A DNA stretch of 64,000 bases from assembly GCF_007747795.1 (NCBI RefSeq), contig NZ_CP036275.1, positions 2,900,853 through 2,964,852 on the forward strand, written 5' to 3'. The notes under the pieces are model-generated. The model saw only the letters and a list, made by a program, of their open reading frames with translations, had not been told where the DNA came from and did no database searches. Position numbers and translations under genes: made by a program. The stretch comes from Maioricimonas rarisocia. Lineage in GTDB: Bacteria > Planctomycetota > Planctomycetia > Planctomycetales > Planctomycetaceae. The stretch's first letter is position 1, and each line of letters opens with the position of its first letter. This document shows positions 29,089 through 40,183 of the stretch, piece after piece.

Positions 29089-30210
29089 CTACGACTCGTC
29101 GGTGCCCGCTCCACTCTCACCATTCCGCGGCGTGTGTCCCAGATGCTCGTCCAGGAAGCGATACGACTCGAACCGGACGGCCGGGGGAAAGTCGTGCTGG
29201 GCATTCGGGTAAACCACGCGGAGATTATTGGCTGCGTCGTACAGCTCGTAAACGCGTCGGGCCTTCGGAATCGCCTTCTCCACCCCCCGATAGTCGAAGT
29301 TCGAGTCGTGCAGCGGGGAATTCGAAAAGAACGGCCGCGGTGCCAGTGCGGCGACAAGTTCGTAGAAATCGAACGGGACACGATCGGGATCGAGGTCGTA
29401 GTCGGTCTTCAGGCTCGGCATGTACCGGTCGCTGGTCCAGCCGGCAATCTTGCCGCCGTAGTAGTCGTGAAACGGCGTCCACCCGCAGCTGGAGACAATC
29501 GCCTGCACCCGTTCGTCGAAGACGCCCAGAAAGATCGCGTTGTGTCCTCCCAGCGAATGGCCAATGGTTCCGATCTTCCCGCGGATCACGTCCTCCCGCT
29601 GCTGGAGCAGGTCGACGCACCGCATGTGATTCCAGATCCCCTTCATCGTTCCCGTACGGTAGCGATCATTCTCGAAGTCGTAGTCGGCCGAGTCCCCGAA
29701 GGAGATGTAGTCGGGGGCGATGACGACGTAGCCTCGCTCGGCAAGTTCCTTCCCGTAGGCCCGATTGGGCCGCTCGCTCTGCCCGTCGACGACTCCTTTG
29801 CCGATCCGGTGCGTCGGATGCAGCGCCACGATACCCGGCCGCGGATCGCCGGCAGAGGCACCCGCCGGGACGTAGAGATACGCCGTCAGCCGGTCCCCCG
29901 GCTCGGTGGTGAAGCGGACCGTCTGCCGCTCGTAGCCCTCACCCTGAACCGTTTCGAGAACTTCGATGTCGAGTGACGGCAGATTGTTGCGGTCCGGCAG
30001 CGGTCCGGTTGCCTCTTCCATCCCCTGCAGGATCTGCCGACGGCGGATCTCCCAGTCGCTCTTTGTGCGGACCGGCTGCTCGTTCCCTGCGTCATCGGCG
30101 TAGTGCAACAGCCGTTGGTGCGGCAGTTCGCCGGTCGGATCGGCGGCCGGCAGTGTCGAAGCGGCGAGACAGGCGAAACAGAGAGCTGGCAGCGGCAGCA
30201 GGCGGATCAT
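29089..30210 (-). CDS. Exported alpha/beta-hydrolase (dienelactone hydrolase/acetyl xylan esterase-like)
   Basis: A 373-residue secreted hydrolase. It has a signal peptide (MIRLLPLPALCFACLAASTLPAAD), an N-terminal helical cap, then the alpha/beta fold. DRLTAYLYVPAG and PGIVALHPTH mark the first strands, GYVVIAPDYISFG the loop after beta-4, and GTIGHSLGGHNAIFLG the nucleophile elbow (Ser in GHSLGG). The likely acid and His lie in the region ending YPNAQHDFPP. Substrate esters are unknown, but glycan acetyl esters are plausible. ATG 30210 has AGGA 11 bases upstream; another in-frame ATG is at 30234. Confidence 0.88.
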   Translation of the reverse strand: MIRLLPLPALCFACLAASTLPAADPTGELPHQRLLHYADDAGNEQPVRTKSDWEIRRRQILQGMEEATGPLPDRNNLPSLDIEVLETVQGEGYERQTVRFTTEPGDRLTAYLYVPAGASAGDPRPGIVALHPTHRIGKGVVDGQSERPNRAYGKELAERGYVVIAPDYISFGDSADYDFENDRYRTGTMKGIWNHMRCVDLLQQREDVIRGKIGTIGHSLGGHNAIFLGVFDERVQAIVSSCGWTPFHDYYGGKIAGWTSDRYMPSLKTDYDLDPDRVPFDFYELVAALAPRPFFSNSPLHDSNFDYRGVEKAIPKARRVYELYDAANNLRVVYPNAQHDFPPAVRFESYRFLDEHLGHTPRNGESGAGTDES

Positions 30211-30670
30211 GGCGGGCAGGTCCTGAAGGGACATCGGCAGGTCATTGCAGGAGCGGAGCGCGACGGCGATTCTTCGAACCGGATCAGACTCCGGAACAGA
30301 TGGAGCTTCGCGCAGCGGTCTCGGTTCGTCAACTGAGCGATCGTGGTCCGGGGCTGGTACTGCGATGTGCATCGAAAGCCGACCGGACGCGTCCGGGGAG
30401 CAGTACGGTCGGCTGGGACTGGTCCCAGCACCTGCGCACGCCTGTAGACTGCAGCAGCCTGTCGGGCAGGCTCTGCCTGCCGCGAACCGTGGACAGCTGC
30501 CCCGCGGTGGGTGGCTGGGGTCGAGCCGCAGGCGAGCCCCCCAGTCCATGGGAGGCAGTACGAGGATCCGCTGGGCTGTGGTCCTGTCTCCAACGTTCGC
30601 ACATCGAGGCCGCATTGAGACCGCCAGCATGATTCGGCACGTCGTCCGGCGCCCCAGCCACCACGCCGCC
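30211..30670. repeat. Intergenic region with GCTGGGAC/GTCCCAGC and GGGCAGGC/CTGCC repeats
   Basis: This region of 460 bases lies between the DUF1501 and hydrolase genes. At about 30412-30429 a perfect palindrome pairs GCTGGGAC with GTCCCAGC around TG. At about 30464 GGGCAGGCTCTGCCTGCC occurs, identical to a motif near 17524. The GCTGGGAC palindrome also occurs in every unit of the tandem array at 61620-62085. No gene is supported. Confidence 0.7.
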
Positions 30671-32194
30671 TCACGCGATGATCTCGTCGATCACGTGGCC
30701 GTGCACGTCGGTCAACCGGCGATCGATGCCGTTGTGCCGGACCGTCAGACGCTCGTGGTTGATTCCGAGCAGATGCAGCATCGTCGCGTGCACGTCATAG
30801 ACCGTGGTGGGATGCAGCCGGTCGAGCGGCTTGTAGCCCCACTCGTCCGAGGGGCCGTACGTCGTCCCACCTCGAACGCCGCCGCCGCACAACCAGTTCG
30901 TGAAGCAGTACGGGTTGTGGTCGCGTCCCTTCGATCCCTGCGTCGAGGGCATGCGGCCGAACTCGGTCGTCCAGAGGATCAGTGTGTCATCCAGCAGACC
31001 GCGCTGCTTCAGATCCTTGATCAGCGCCGCCGTCCCTCGCGCCATGCCGCGAGCCAGCGGACCGTGATCCCGCTCGATGTCTTCGTGCGAATCCCAGTTC
31101 CGGCGGGGGAAACCGTTGTCGTTGCCGGACCAGATCTGCACAAACCGCACGCCCCGTTCGAGCAGCCGCCGGGCGGTCAGACACTTTCGCGAGAAGTAAA
31201 CGGTCTCTTCGGCCGGATTGATCTCCGTTGGGAATTCGGAGGGAATCGAATCCAGACCGTACATCTCGAGGATATGCTTCGGCTCGCCGGAGATATCGAG
31301 GGCCTCCGGAGCGGCCAGTTGCATTCGTGCGGCGAGTTCGTAGCTGCGGATGCGGGCCTCCAGCCGCGAATCGCTGCCGCGGCCCGCCGCGTGGAGACTG
31401 TTGAGCGAATTCAGCACGTCCAGACCCGCAGCATCGGACTCGGCACGAACGAACGAATCGGGGGGAGCAAACAGGTCGGCGATCGGCGGGTTGCGATCGG
31501 GGTGGATGGCCGTCCCCTGGTGCCGGGCCGGCAGAAACGCAGAGCCCCAGTTCTTCGGTCCATTCGACGCAAAACCACGATGATCCGGCAGCACGACGAA
31601 GGTCGGCAGGTTCTCGTTGAGCGTTCCCAGCGCGTAGCTGACCCAGCAGCCGGCACCGGGATAGCCGGGCGTCTGAAAACCGGTCGCCTGCAGATACGTC
31701 GCCGCACTGTGCACGCCCGTCTTGCCGACCATGTTGTGAATAAATGCGATGTCATCGACGACGTCACCCAGGTCCGCCACGACGTCGCTGAGGTGTTTGC
31801 CGCTTTCGCCATACGGACGGAACGCAAACGGCGACTTCATCCACGGGCCGAGACCGTTCTGGAACGCTTCGACATGCTCGCCAAAGTCGGAGGGCTCGCC
31901 GTGATGCATTTCCAGAGCCGGCTTGTGGTCGAACAGATCGATGTGGCTGGCCGCTCCCGCCATAAACAGGTGGACGACCCGTTTGGCCCGGGGCGGATGA
32001 TGCAGGACCTTCAGCTCTGCCCCGGCACCGACCTGAGAGAGGGCCGTATCGTCGGCGAGGAGACCGTTCTCCGCCAGCATTGCAGCGAGCGCCACGCCAG
32101 CGAACCCGCTGCCGACGTCCCACAGGAACCGCCGACGCGACGCCGGCGATGAGAGCGGCATCGAACTCGGATGCGATTGTTGAAACGGCTGCAT
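30671..32194 (-). CDS. DUF1501 domain-containing protein, exported (second copy)
   Basis: A 507-residue DUF1501 protein and paralogue of the one at 17597-19027. It carries the twin-arginine-like signal ASRRRFLWDVGSGFAGVALAAML (about residues 18-40). Then come KRVVHLFMAGAASHIDLFDHKP, LPTFVVLPDHRG, LWTTEFGRMPSTQGSKGRDHNP, and VRGGTTYGPSDEWGYKPLD near the end. In this copy AGAASH replaces the GGPSQ of the first. ATG 32194 starts 56 bases after the upstream PSD1 stop, indicating co-transcription. The family role is unproven; genomic pairing with PSD1 proteins is the best clue. Confidence 0.9.
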   Translation of the reverse strand: MQPFQQSHPSSMPLSSPASRRRFLWDVGSGFAGVALAAMLAENGLLADDTALSQVGAGAELKVLHHPPRAKRVVHLFMAGAASHIDLFDHKPALEMHHGEPSDFGEHVEAFQNGLGPWMKSPFAFRPYGESGKHLSDVVADLGDVVDDIAFIHNMVGKTGVHSAATYLQATGFQTPGYPGAGCWVSYALGTLNENLPTFVVLPDHRGFASNGPKNWGSAFLPARHQGTAIHPDRNPPIADLFAPPDSFVRAESDAAGLDVLNSLNSLHAAGRGSDSRLEARIRSYELAARMQLAAPEALDISGEPKHILEMYGLDSIPSEFPTEINPAEETVYFSRKCLTARRLLERGVRFVQIWSGNDNGFPRRNWDSHEDIERDHGPLARGMARGTAALIKDLKQRGLLDDTLILWTTEFGRMPSTQGSKGRDHNPYCFTNWLCGGGVRGGTTYGPSDEWGYKPLDRLHPTTVYDVHATMLHLLGINHERLTVRHNGIDRRLTDVHGHVIDEIIA

Positions 32195-32249
32195 GGCGTA
32201 TCGGCTTTCGAAGTCGTTGATCAGTGCGCGACTGTTCGTTGGCACCAGG

Positions 32250-35200
32250 TCAGTCGACGAAGACGAACTCGTTCAGGTTCAGCAGCACACGGCAGACGTT
32301 CTCCAGACCGTGCTGTTCGCCATAGGATGTCAGGGCATCCAGTTCCTGTGGCTGCGGATCACGGGCCAGCGTCCGGCGGAAGGCCAGCGCGACCTGATCC
32401 GGCAGCGTTTTCTGTTCGGCCGCGACGCTTTCCGCAAAGCGACCGGCCATCGCGACCATCAGCTTGTTGTTGAGCAGGGCCAGCGCCTGTTGCGGTGTGA
32501 GCGTTTCGTTCCGCTTCTCCACCTGCATCGACGGGTCGGCACAGTCCAGCGTCGTCATGAACGGCTGCTGCTGAGACCGGACCAGGAAGCGATAGACCGC
32601 CCGCCGATGCGATCGGGGATCGTACGGATCGTGGAGATGGTACTCGTAGTGGGGCGAGTGCTGCGGCTTCTCGATGACGAAGTCCTGGAAGCCCGGCCCG
32701 TACATCTTCAGGTCGAGGCAGCCGCTTACCTGCAGCACGGCATCCCGGATTGCCTCCGCCTCGAGCCGACGGGGATTCATCCGCCACAGATACTGGTTAT
32801 CGCCGTCAATACGTTCATTCGCGGCGACATCGTTTCCGGCCTCGGGGCGACTCGCCTGGCGGTACGTCGCGCTGCAGACGATCAGCCGGTGCAGGTGCTT
32901 GATCGACTCTCCGCCGCCCCGGAGCTCGCACGCCAGCCAGTCGAGCAGTTCCGGATGTGTCGGCTCCTGTCCCATCCGCCCGAAGTCGTTCGGCGTGTCG
33001 ACGAGGCCCCGGCCGAAGTGGTACAGCCAGACCCGGTTGACGATCGATCGCCAGGTGAGCGGGTTGTTCCGGTCGGTAATCCAGCGGGCCAGTGCCGCCC
33101 TGCGATCCCCTTCTCGATGACCGGGAGGAAGGTCGAAGTGCGCGGACTCACCGGCGATCGCGGCAACGGTTCCCGGCTGCGCGATCTCACCCGGAGAGAG
33201 CACGTTGCCCCGCCGCAGCACTCGGATCTCGCGCGGCGTTCCTCCGGTCGCTTTGAAGTTCCCCTGCGGCTGGAACTCCGTCGCGGCTGCATAGACGACG
33301 GACGGTTCGGGGAGTTCTTTGAGCTGGCGGGCGATGGCGGCCAGACGTTCGTCGACAATGTCGATTTTCTGCTGCGTTTCGGACTCGGCGAGAGCGGCCA
33401 GAAGTTCCTGTCGCTGCGAGTACAGCCGGGCGAGCTGCTCGCGGTTCTCTTCGGACCGCGTGGCACCGTACCAGTAACCATCGACGAGGTTTGACTTGCT
33501 CCACCGAACGGGCGCTTCGATCGAGTCGCGGGCGATGACGGTACTGCCGGTGGCGAGATTCTCCCCTTCCGGCGAGATGACCATCAGCTCGGCCAGAGCG
33601 AAGATGTAGTCGTTCTTTCGCGGGGCAAGCTTTGTCGCCGTCACGCGGACGTAGCGGCCGGTCTTGGGGTCATTCGCGTTCGATCCGCTGACAGGGATCG
33701 TCTGCGGAGCCGCGCCGGGGTTCGGCTGGTCGCTGCCGGTCCGGTCGAGCATCGTAATCACACCCGTCTCGAAGTCGGGATCGTCGGAGACGTCGATGCG
33801 GTAACGACGAGGGAAGCCGAAGCCGGCCCCGATGCCGTTGTACGTGTCATGACAGGCGACGTAGACGATCTGTGCGATGGCTCGGGAATCGCCGAGATCG
33901 ACCTGTACCCACTTCTCGGCGTCGGGCTGGCTTTCGATCTGACTGTGATAGCCGAACTCTGGCCGGTCGTGTCCCTGCCCTGCCTGCTCCAGCTTTGCGA
34001 TCTGACTGTTCAGTTCGTCGAGCGAGACATCCGTCTCCTTGCGCAGCCGCTTCTCGAGTGCCGTGCGGGCGGAGGAGAGTTCCCCCTTCTGCGCGAGCAG
34101 TTGCTGCCTGCGGCGGGCCGCGTCGGAGTCCAGATCGTACGGACGGTTCGCCCGATCGACTGCCGCGAACACCGCCTGCAGTGAGTAGTAATCTTCCTGC
34201 GTGATCGGATCGAACTTGTGGTTGTGGCAGCGGGCACACCCGACGGTCACGCTGCAGAACGTCTCCATCGTGTTGCGGACCATGTCGTCCCGGTCGAGGT
34301 GACGGGCAATCTGGCCGTCGATTTTCGATTCGGGCACTTCAACGTGACTGATGAAGTCCCACGGACCGGCCGCGATGAACCCTGTCGCGATGATCGCCTG
34401 CGGATCCTGCGGTGCCAGCACGTCGCCAGCGATCTGCTCCTGGACAAACTGCGTGTACGGTTTGTCGTCATTGAACGAACGAATGACGTAGTCGCGGTAT
34501 GGCCAGGCGTTGGGGCGCGGCTTGTCCTTGTCGTAGCCATGTGTGTCGCCGTAATGCACGACATCGAGCCAGTGCCGGGCCCACCGCTCCCCATAGCGGG
34601 GGGAGGCCAGCAGCCGGTCGACCAGTCGTTCGTAGGCCCGCGGCTGTGTGTCTGCGACGAACGCTTCGACTTCTTCGTAGGTCGGCGGCAGGCCGATCAG
34701 ATCGAAGTAGAGGCGGCGGATGAGCGTGCGTCGGTCCGCTTCAGGCAGTCCCCCCAGACCACGATCGCGATGCTGGCGGAGAATGAACGCATCGACCGGC
34801 GTGCGGCACCACGCCGAGTCGGTTTCGGAACGCTGCGGCAGAGGCGGTCGCTCGAGTGGTCGCAGCGACCACCAGTCGGTGTCCGTGACAGCCGCTTCCT
34901 CGAGAACGAGCCCTTCCGGCCAGCGGGCCCCCTGCTCCACCCACCGGCGGATGGCGGCCTGTTCGTCGGACGTCAGTGGATCGCCATCCTGCGGCATCGT
35001 CGCTTCGCCGTCTTCCGGGGTGATCACGTCGATCAGCAGGCTGGCATCGGGATCGCCCGGCACGATTGCCGCCCCGCTGTCGCCGCCCGCAGTCAGACCT
35101 TTGGCGGACTGCAGCGACAGGCCGCCACTCTTTTCTTCGGCACTGTGGCAGCTCAGGCAGCGGGCCTGCAGGATCGGCGCCACCACGTCGCGGAAGCTGT

Positions 35201-35330
35201 CGTCGGCGACACTGCCGGTTGGAACGAGCAGCAGGCTGCACAGGGTGGTCAGGGCGACGCGCCATCCAGCTGTCTGGACGGCCAAAGACGTGGCTGGACG
35301 ACGATTTGCCGCGGTGACGGATGAGCGCAT
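32250..35330 (-). CDS. PSD1 cytochrome c / DUF1549 / discoidin / DUF1553 protein
   Basis: A 1026-residue exported protein with the same plan as the one at 20602-24579 but a different central module. It has a signal peptide to about residue 43, heme motif CLSCH (58-62), and DUF1549 (about 165-375, with [12 protein letters not shown]). A central F5/8 type C (discoidin-like) domain follows (about 470-600: [49 protein letters not shown]). DUF1553 is at the C-terminus ([25 protein letters not shown] and CSATYRQAS). The discoidin domain suggests glycan binding. It is followed by DUF1501 and, further on, the hydrolase. Start ATG 35330 precedes the signal peptide. Confidence 0.9.
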   Translation of the reverse strand: MRSSVTAANRRPATSLAVQTAGWRVALTTLCSLLLVPTGSVADDSFRDVVAPILQARCLSCHSAEEKSGGLSLQSAKGLTAGGDSGAAIVPGDPDASLLIDVITPEDGEATMPQDGDPLTSDEQAAIRRWVEQGARWPEGLVLEEAAVTDTDWWSLRPLERPPLPQRSETDSAWCRTPVDAFILRQHRDRGLGGLPEADRRTLIRRLYFDLIGLPPTYEEVEAFVADTQPRAYERLVDRLLASPRYGERWARHWLDVVHYGDTHGYDKDKPRPNAWPYRDYVIRSFNDDKPYTQFVQEQIAGDVLAPQDPQAIIATGFIAAGPWDFISHVEVPESKIDGQIARHLDRDDMVRNTMETFCSVTVGCARCHNHKFDPITQEDYYSLQAVFAAVDRANRPYDLDSDAARRRQQLLAQKGELSSARTALEKRLRKETDVSLDELNSQIAKLEQAGQGHDRPEFGYHSQIESQPDAEKWVQVDLGDSRAIAQIVYVACHDTYNGIGAGFGFPRRYRIDVSDDPDFETGVITMLDRTGSDQPNPGAAPQTIPVSGSNANDPKTGRYVRVTATKLAPRKNDYIFALAELMVISPEGENLATGSTVIARDSIEAPVRWSKSNLVDGYWYGATRSEENREQLARLYSQRQELLAALAESETQQKIDIVDERLAAIARQLKELPEPSVVYAAATEFQPQGNFKATGGTPREIRVLRRGNVLSPGEIAQPGTVAAIAGESAHFDLPPGHREGDRRAALARWITDRNNPLTWRSIVNRVWLYHFGRGLVDTPNDFGRMGQEPTHPELLDWLACELRGGGESIKHLHRLIVCSATYRQASRPEAGNDVAANERIDGDNQYLWRMNPRRLEAEAIRDAVLQVSGCLDLKMYGPGFQDFVIEKPQHSPHYEYHLHDPYDPRSHRRAVYRFLVRSQQQPFMTTLDCADPSMQVEKRNETLTPQQALALLNNKLMVAMAGRFAESVAAEQKTLPDQVALAFRRTLARDPQPQELDALTSYGEQHGLENVCRVLLNLNEFVFVD

Positions 35331-35446
35331 GGTTCTCCCGGCCGATCGTATGCAATGCGGAGACGGCGCAAACCCTCTCCGCGGGCCTCAGACTTTCATC
35401 AAAGCAGATCGATCTGATCGGGGCAAGCCGAGCCGGTCGCTGCCAG

Positions 35447-36226
35447 TCAGACCACCGGCAACCGGAACAGCCGGCGGGCGTTCTCGGTCGTCTTTGCGGC
35501 GATCTCGGCCAGTTCGACGCCGCGTGCGTCGGCAAGGCACCGGGCAGTATGGACAACGTTGGCCGGTTCATTCCGCTTGCCCCGGTTCGGGACCGGAGCC
35601 AGGTACGGTGCGTCGGTCTCGACGAGCAGACGGTCGGCAGGAATCGTGGCCGCCGTTGCACGCAGTTCGTCGTTCTTCTTGAACGTCAGCATGCCGGCGA
35701 AGGAGATGTGCAGTCCCAGATCCAGGCAGGCGGCCGCCGTCTCCGCATCACCGCAGAAAGAGTGCATCACACCGTTGAGTGGGCCCTGCTCTGCCGCCCG
35801 CTGCAACTGTGCAACGACGTCCGCTTCGGCATCGCGGCAATGAATGACGAACGGCTTGTCGATCCGTCGCGAGAGTTCGAGGTGCCGATCGAAGTACTCC
35901 GCCTGCACTTCGATGGGAGCGTAGTCCCAGTACCGGTCCAGGCCCGTTTCGCCGATCCCGACGACCCGCGGATGGGCGGCCAGCTCTTCGATCGTGTTCC
36001 AGTCGTCCGGCTGCACCTGCGAGGCGTAGTTCGGCTGGATGCCGACGACGGCGTAGACGTTGTCGAACCGTTCGGCCAGGGCGACGGCACTGCGGCTCGT
36101 GTCGGCCGTGATTCCGATCGTGAGAATCGTGACAACTCCTGCGTCACCAGCGCGGGCCATCACATCTTCGACATCCGTGCTGAACGCATCCTCATCGAGG
36201 TGCGCGTGCGTATCGACCAGTTGCAT
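35447..36226 (-). CDS. tatD: TatD family metal-dependent hydrolase (DNase)
   Basis: A 259-residue TIM-barrel amidohydrolase. Metal ligands are visible: HxH at residues 7 and 9 (VDTHAHLDE), Glu in GIGETGLDRYWD (about 94), His in PFVIHCRDAEAD, His in GVMHSFCGD, and Asp in LLVETDAPYLAP. The length is standard (about 260). TatD proteins are 3'-5' exonucleases or deoxyribonucleases in quality control and repair; they are not part of the Tat exporter. It lies 46 bases downstream of the helical hypothetical gene and may be the tail of the nuo transcription unit. Confidence 0.93.
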   Translation of the reverse strand: MQLVDTHAHLDEDAFSTDVEDVMARAGDAGVVTILTIGITADTSRSAVALAERFDNVYAVVGIQPNYASQVQPDDWNTIEELAAHPRVVGIGETGLDRYWDYAPIEVQAEYFDRHLELSRRIDKPFVIHCRDAEADVVAQLQRAAEQGPLNGVMHSFCGDAETAAACLDLGLHISFAGMLTFKKNDELRATAATIPADRLLVETDAPYLAPVPNRGKRNEPANVVHTARCLADARGVELAEIAAKTTENARRLFRLPVV

Positions 36227-36272
36227 GAGCGTCTGCGGCCCTTCCTGTGGCGCGTCGCGTTATCGGGAGCGA

Positions 36273-36728
36273 TCAGCTCGCGGCCCTGGTGTCCGGCGAT
36301 GACTTCCGCTGACGCGCGAGCGACTCGAGCTCTTCGAGGCGGCGGGATTCGGCCTGATAGATCTCGCGGAGCAATCCGGCAGCGTCCTGATCCATCGTGA
36401 CGTTGGAGGAAATGCGGCCGACCTCTTCCACCAACGTTCGTTGCTCACCGACAAGCTGATCGAGCAGGTAATCGATCGCCACGTAATGGAGGCTGGTATA
36501 CGCGGTGGGAAACGCACCGAAGTCGATCGGATGGTACCGACGTTCCAGCAGGTCGACGATCTGCGAGATCTCCTTCTGCTGTTCCTGCACGTGCTTCTGG
36601 ACCGTCTGCCCCAGTGCGACCTCATCATCGCCGACCCACGGCCAGCTTTCGCCGAGGTACTGCAGCAGGTTGCGGCCGATCAGGATCAGCAGATCATTGA
36701 GCTGCGCGTTGATGTCGGATTGCGTCAT
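36273..36728 (-). CDS. Helical (ferritin-like?) protein of unknown function
   Basis: A 151-residue soluble protein, predicted almost all helical: LNDLLILIGRNLLQYLGESWPW, VALGQTVQKHVQEQQKEISQIVDLLERR, YTSLHYVAIDYLLDQLVGEQRTLVEEVGRI and AAGLLREIYQAESRRLEELESLARQRK. Four amphipathic helices of this length suggest a four-helix bundle, but the E/H pattern of ferritins is not clear. The open frame extends upstream into nuoN in another frame; ATG 36728 is the only sensible start. It stands 47 bases after nuoN and 46 before tatD. Function unknown. Confidence 0.78.
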   Translation of the reverse strand: MTQSDINAQLNDLLILIGRNLLQYLGESWPWVGDDEVALGQTVQKHVQEQQKEISQIVDLLERRYHPIDFGAFPTAYTSLHYVAIDYLLDQLVGEQRTLVEEVGRISSNVTMDQDAAGLLREIYQAESRRLEELESLARQRKSSPDTRAAS

Positions 36729-36775
36729 GAGTCTCAGGGGGAAAGTGCGGGGACGCGGGTCACGGAGTGACGGCT

Positions 36776-38467
36776 TCAGCGAAACAGGACCGATGCCACG
36801 AAACTGGCCGTCATGCTCAGGTCGTTCTGCAGCGGCGAAGCACCCAGAACCAGAATCGGAATGGTGATCAGAGCCACGTAAGCACTGACCAGTGCCGGCG
36901 TCCGCACCGGGCGGGCCGTTTCGGACTGCGGTTCGATGAACATCGCCTTGAGTACGCGCAGGTAATAGAACAGGCTGAAGACCGTGTTGAGTGCGGCAAT
37001 GCCGAGGATGGCCCACATCAGCCAGTGGACGTAACCGGCCTTGAACACAGCCAGGAAGATCAGCAGTTTCGCAAAGAAGCCACCGAACGGCGGAATCCCG
37101 ACGAGGCTGAAGAACGCACACGCCATGCAGACGCAGAGGACCTTCGTCGCCGGGTTGCAGTGGACGAGCCCGTTATAGTCGTCGATCTCTTCGCTGAAGA
37201 TCTCGTTGCGGATGAGGGCCACGACCGCAAAGGCGGCGAGGTTCATGAACAGGTAGACGACCAGGTAGTAGGTCAGTCCTTCGATGCTGCGTGTTGCCTC
37301 GTCGCGGATCTGGGCGGCGGTGAACGGGCCGCCATCGGGCTGACCCAGCAGCACGAGCATCGCGGCGACGGCCATCAGCATGTAGCCGGCATGCGCGATC
37401 GTGGAGTAGGCCAGCAGCCGCTTGACGTTGTTTTGTGTATAGGCGGCGAGGTTCCCGAAGGTTGTCGTCACAGCCGCGACAACGCCGAGCCCCAGTCCGA
37501 GGAAGAGCATCAGGTCGTGCTGCACTTCCGTACTGCCATTGAAGGCGAGGACAAACCGTACGAGCAGGGCGAACGCAGCCGCCTTCGATGCGACCGAAAG
37601 GAATCCGCCGACTTCCGCCGCGGCACCTTCGAAGGCATCGGGGCACCAGAAGTGGAATGGCACCACCGAGAGTTTGAACGCCAGACCGACGAGGATCATC
37701 ATGATGGCGAGGACGGTCGTCAGCACGGTCGGACTGGTCAGCGTGAACCCTTCGCTGCCAACCAGGTATGCCAGACGGGCACCCAGTTCCGGCAGGTTTG
37801 CGGTTCCCATCAGGCCGGCCAGCAGACTGACACCGTACAGCATCACGCCGGCTGCCCCGGCACCGAAGACGACGTACTTGAGGGCCGCTTCGCTCGACTG
37901 TTGCCGTCCTTTCAGGAAGGCCACCATCACGTAGCTCGGCACGCTCATCATCTCGACGCCGAGGAAGAGCATCAGCAGGTGATTCGCGCTGGTGGCGATC
38001 ATCATGCCGAGCGTGGCACCGAACAGCAGCGTGTAGAAGTCGGGGCCATCTTCGTTATCGGGAATGCCGGTGAGGATCGTCAGGGCGACCATCAGCACGA
38101 GAAACAGCAGCAGACCGAGCCGGAAGAAAAGCGTGAACGGGTCGTGCATCAGCAGCCCGGTAAAGTACGGGCCGGACGAACCGACGCCGGTCGCCGACAG
38201 CCGGGCATTCTCGTACAGCGAAGCGAGCAGGCCGCTCTCGACGGCACCGGTCTTGATGTACATGAACTGCGCGAACGCTGCGGTAAACGCGACCAGGCAG
38301 CCGACCAGGGCCACCCAGCAGGGCGAGAACCGCCGGTCGAGGCCGAACAGCCGCGTGAGCAGCAGGGCCACGATCGACACGCAGACGATCAGCTCGGGGG
38401 CAAAGATCTCCAGGGCCCGCGGCAGATCTTCGGAGAGCAACGCGTTGAGAATGTCGGTGACGCTCAT
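36776..38467 (-). CDS. nuoN: NADH-quinone oxidoreductase subunit N
   Basis: A 563-residue integral membrane proton-pumping subunit of complex I (antiporter-like, about 14 transmembrane helices). The conserved central Lys region is KLSVVPFHFWCPDAFEGA, followed by GGFLSVASKAAAFALLVRF, and the helix LLAYSTIAHAGYMLMAVAAM is typical. The length is above the usual 480-500 because of extended loops (for example LGQPDGGPFTAAQIRDEATRSIEG). It is last in the nuoHJKLMN order, 59 bases downstream of nuoM. Confidence 0.95.
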   Translation of the reverse strand: MSVTDILNALLSEDLPRALEIFAPELIVCVSIVALLLTRLFGLDRRFSPCWVALVGCLVAFTAAFAQFMYIKTGAVESGLLASLYENARLSATGVGSSGPYFTGLLMHDPFTLFFRLGLLLFLVLMVALTILTGIPDNEDGPDFYTLLFGATLGMMIATSANHLLMLFLGVEMMSVPSYVMVAFLKGRQQSSEAALKYVVFGAGAAGVMLYGVSLLAGLMGTANLPELGARLAYLVGSEGFTLTSPTVLTTVLAIMMILVGLAFKLSVVPFHFWCPDAFEGAAAEVGGFLSVASKAAAFALLVRFVLAFNGSTEVQHDLMLFLGLGLGVVAAVTTTFGNLAAYTQNNVKRLLAYSTIAHAGYMLMAVAAMLVLLGQPDGGPFTAAQIRDEATRSIEGLTYYLVVYLFMNLAAFAVVALIRNEIFSEEIDDYNGLVHCNPATKVLCVCMACAFFSLVGIPPFGGFFAKLLIFLAVFKAGYVHWLMWAILGIAALNTVFSLFYYLRVLKAMFIEPQSETARPVRTPALVSAYVALITIPILVLGASPLQNDLSMTASFVASVLFR

Positions 38468-38526
38468 ATGTGCTACAGCAGTCAGTCGGCGTTGTGTGAT
38501 GGGAACGCGTGCACGGACGTACGGGC

Positions 38527-40107
<1,581 letters not shown>

Positions 40108-40183
40108 GGTTTCGTGAAATCTTCGTCTGAATGCCCGGTCTGGTTACTGCGGATTTCCCGTCTCGGTTTCCCGGTGCCGTCAC

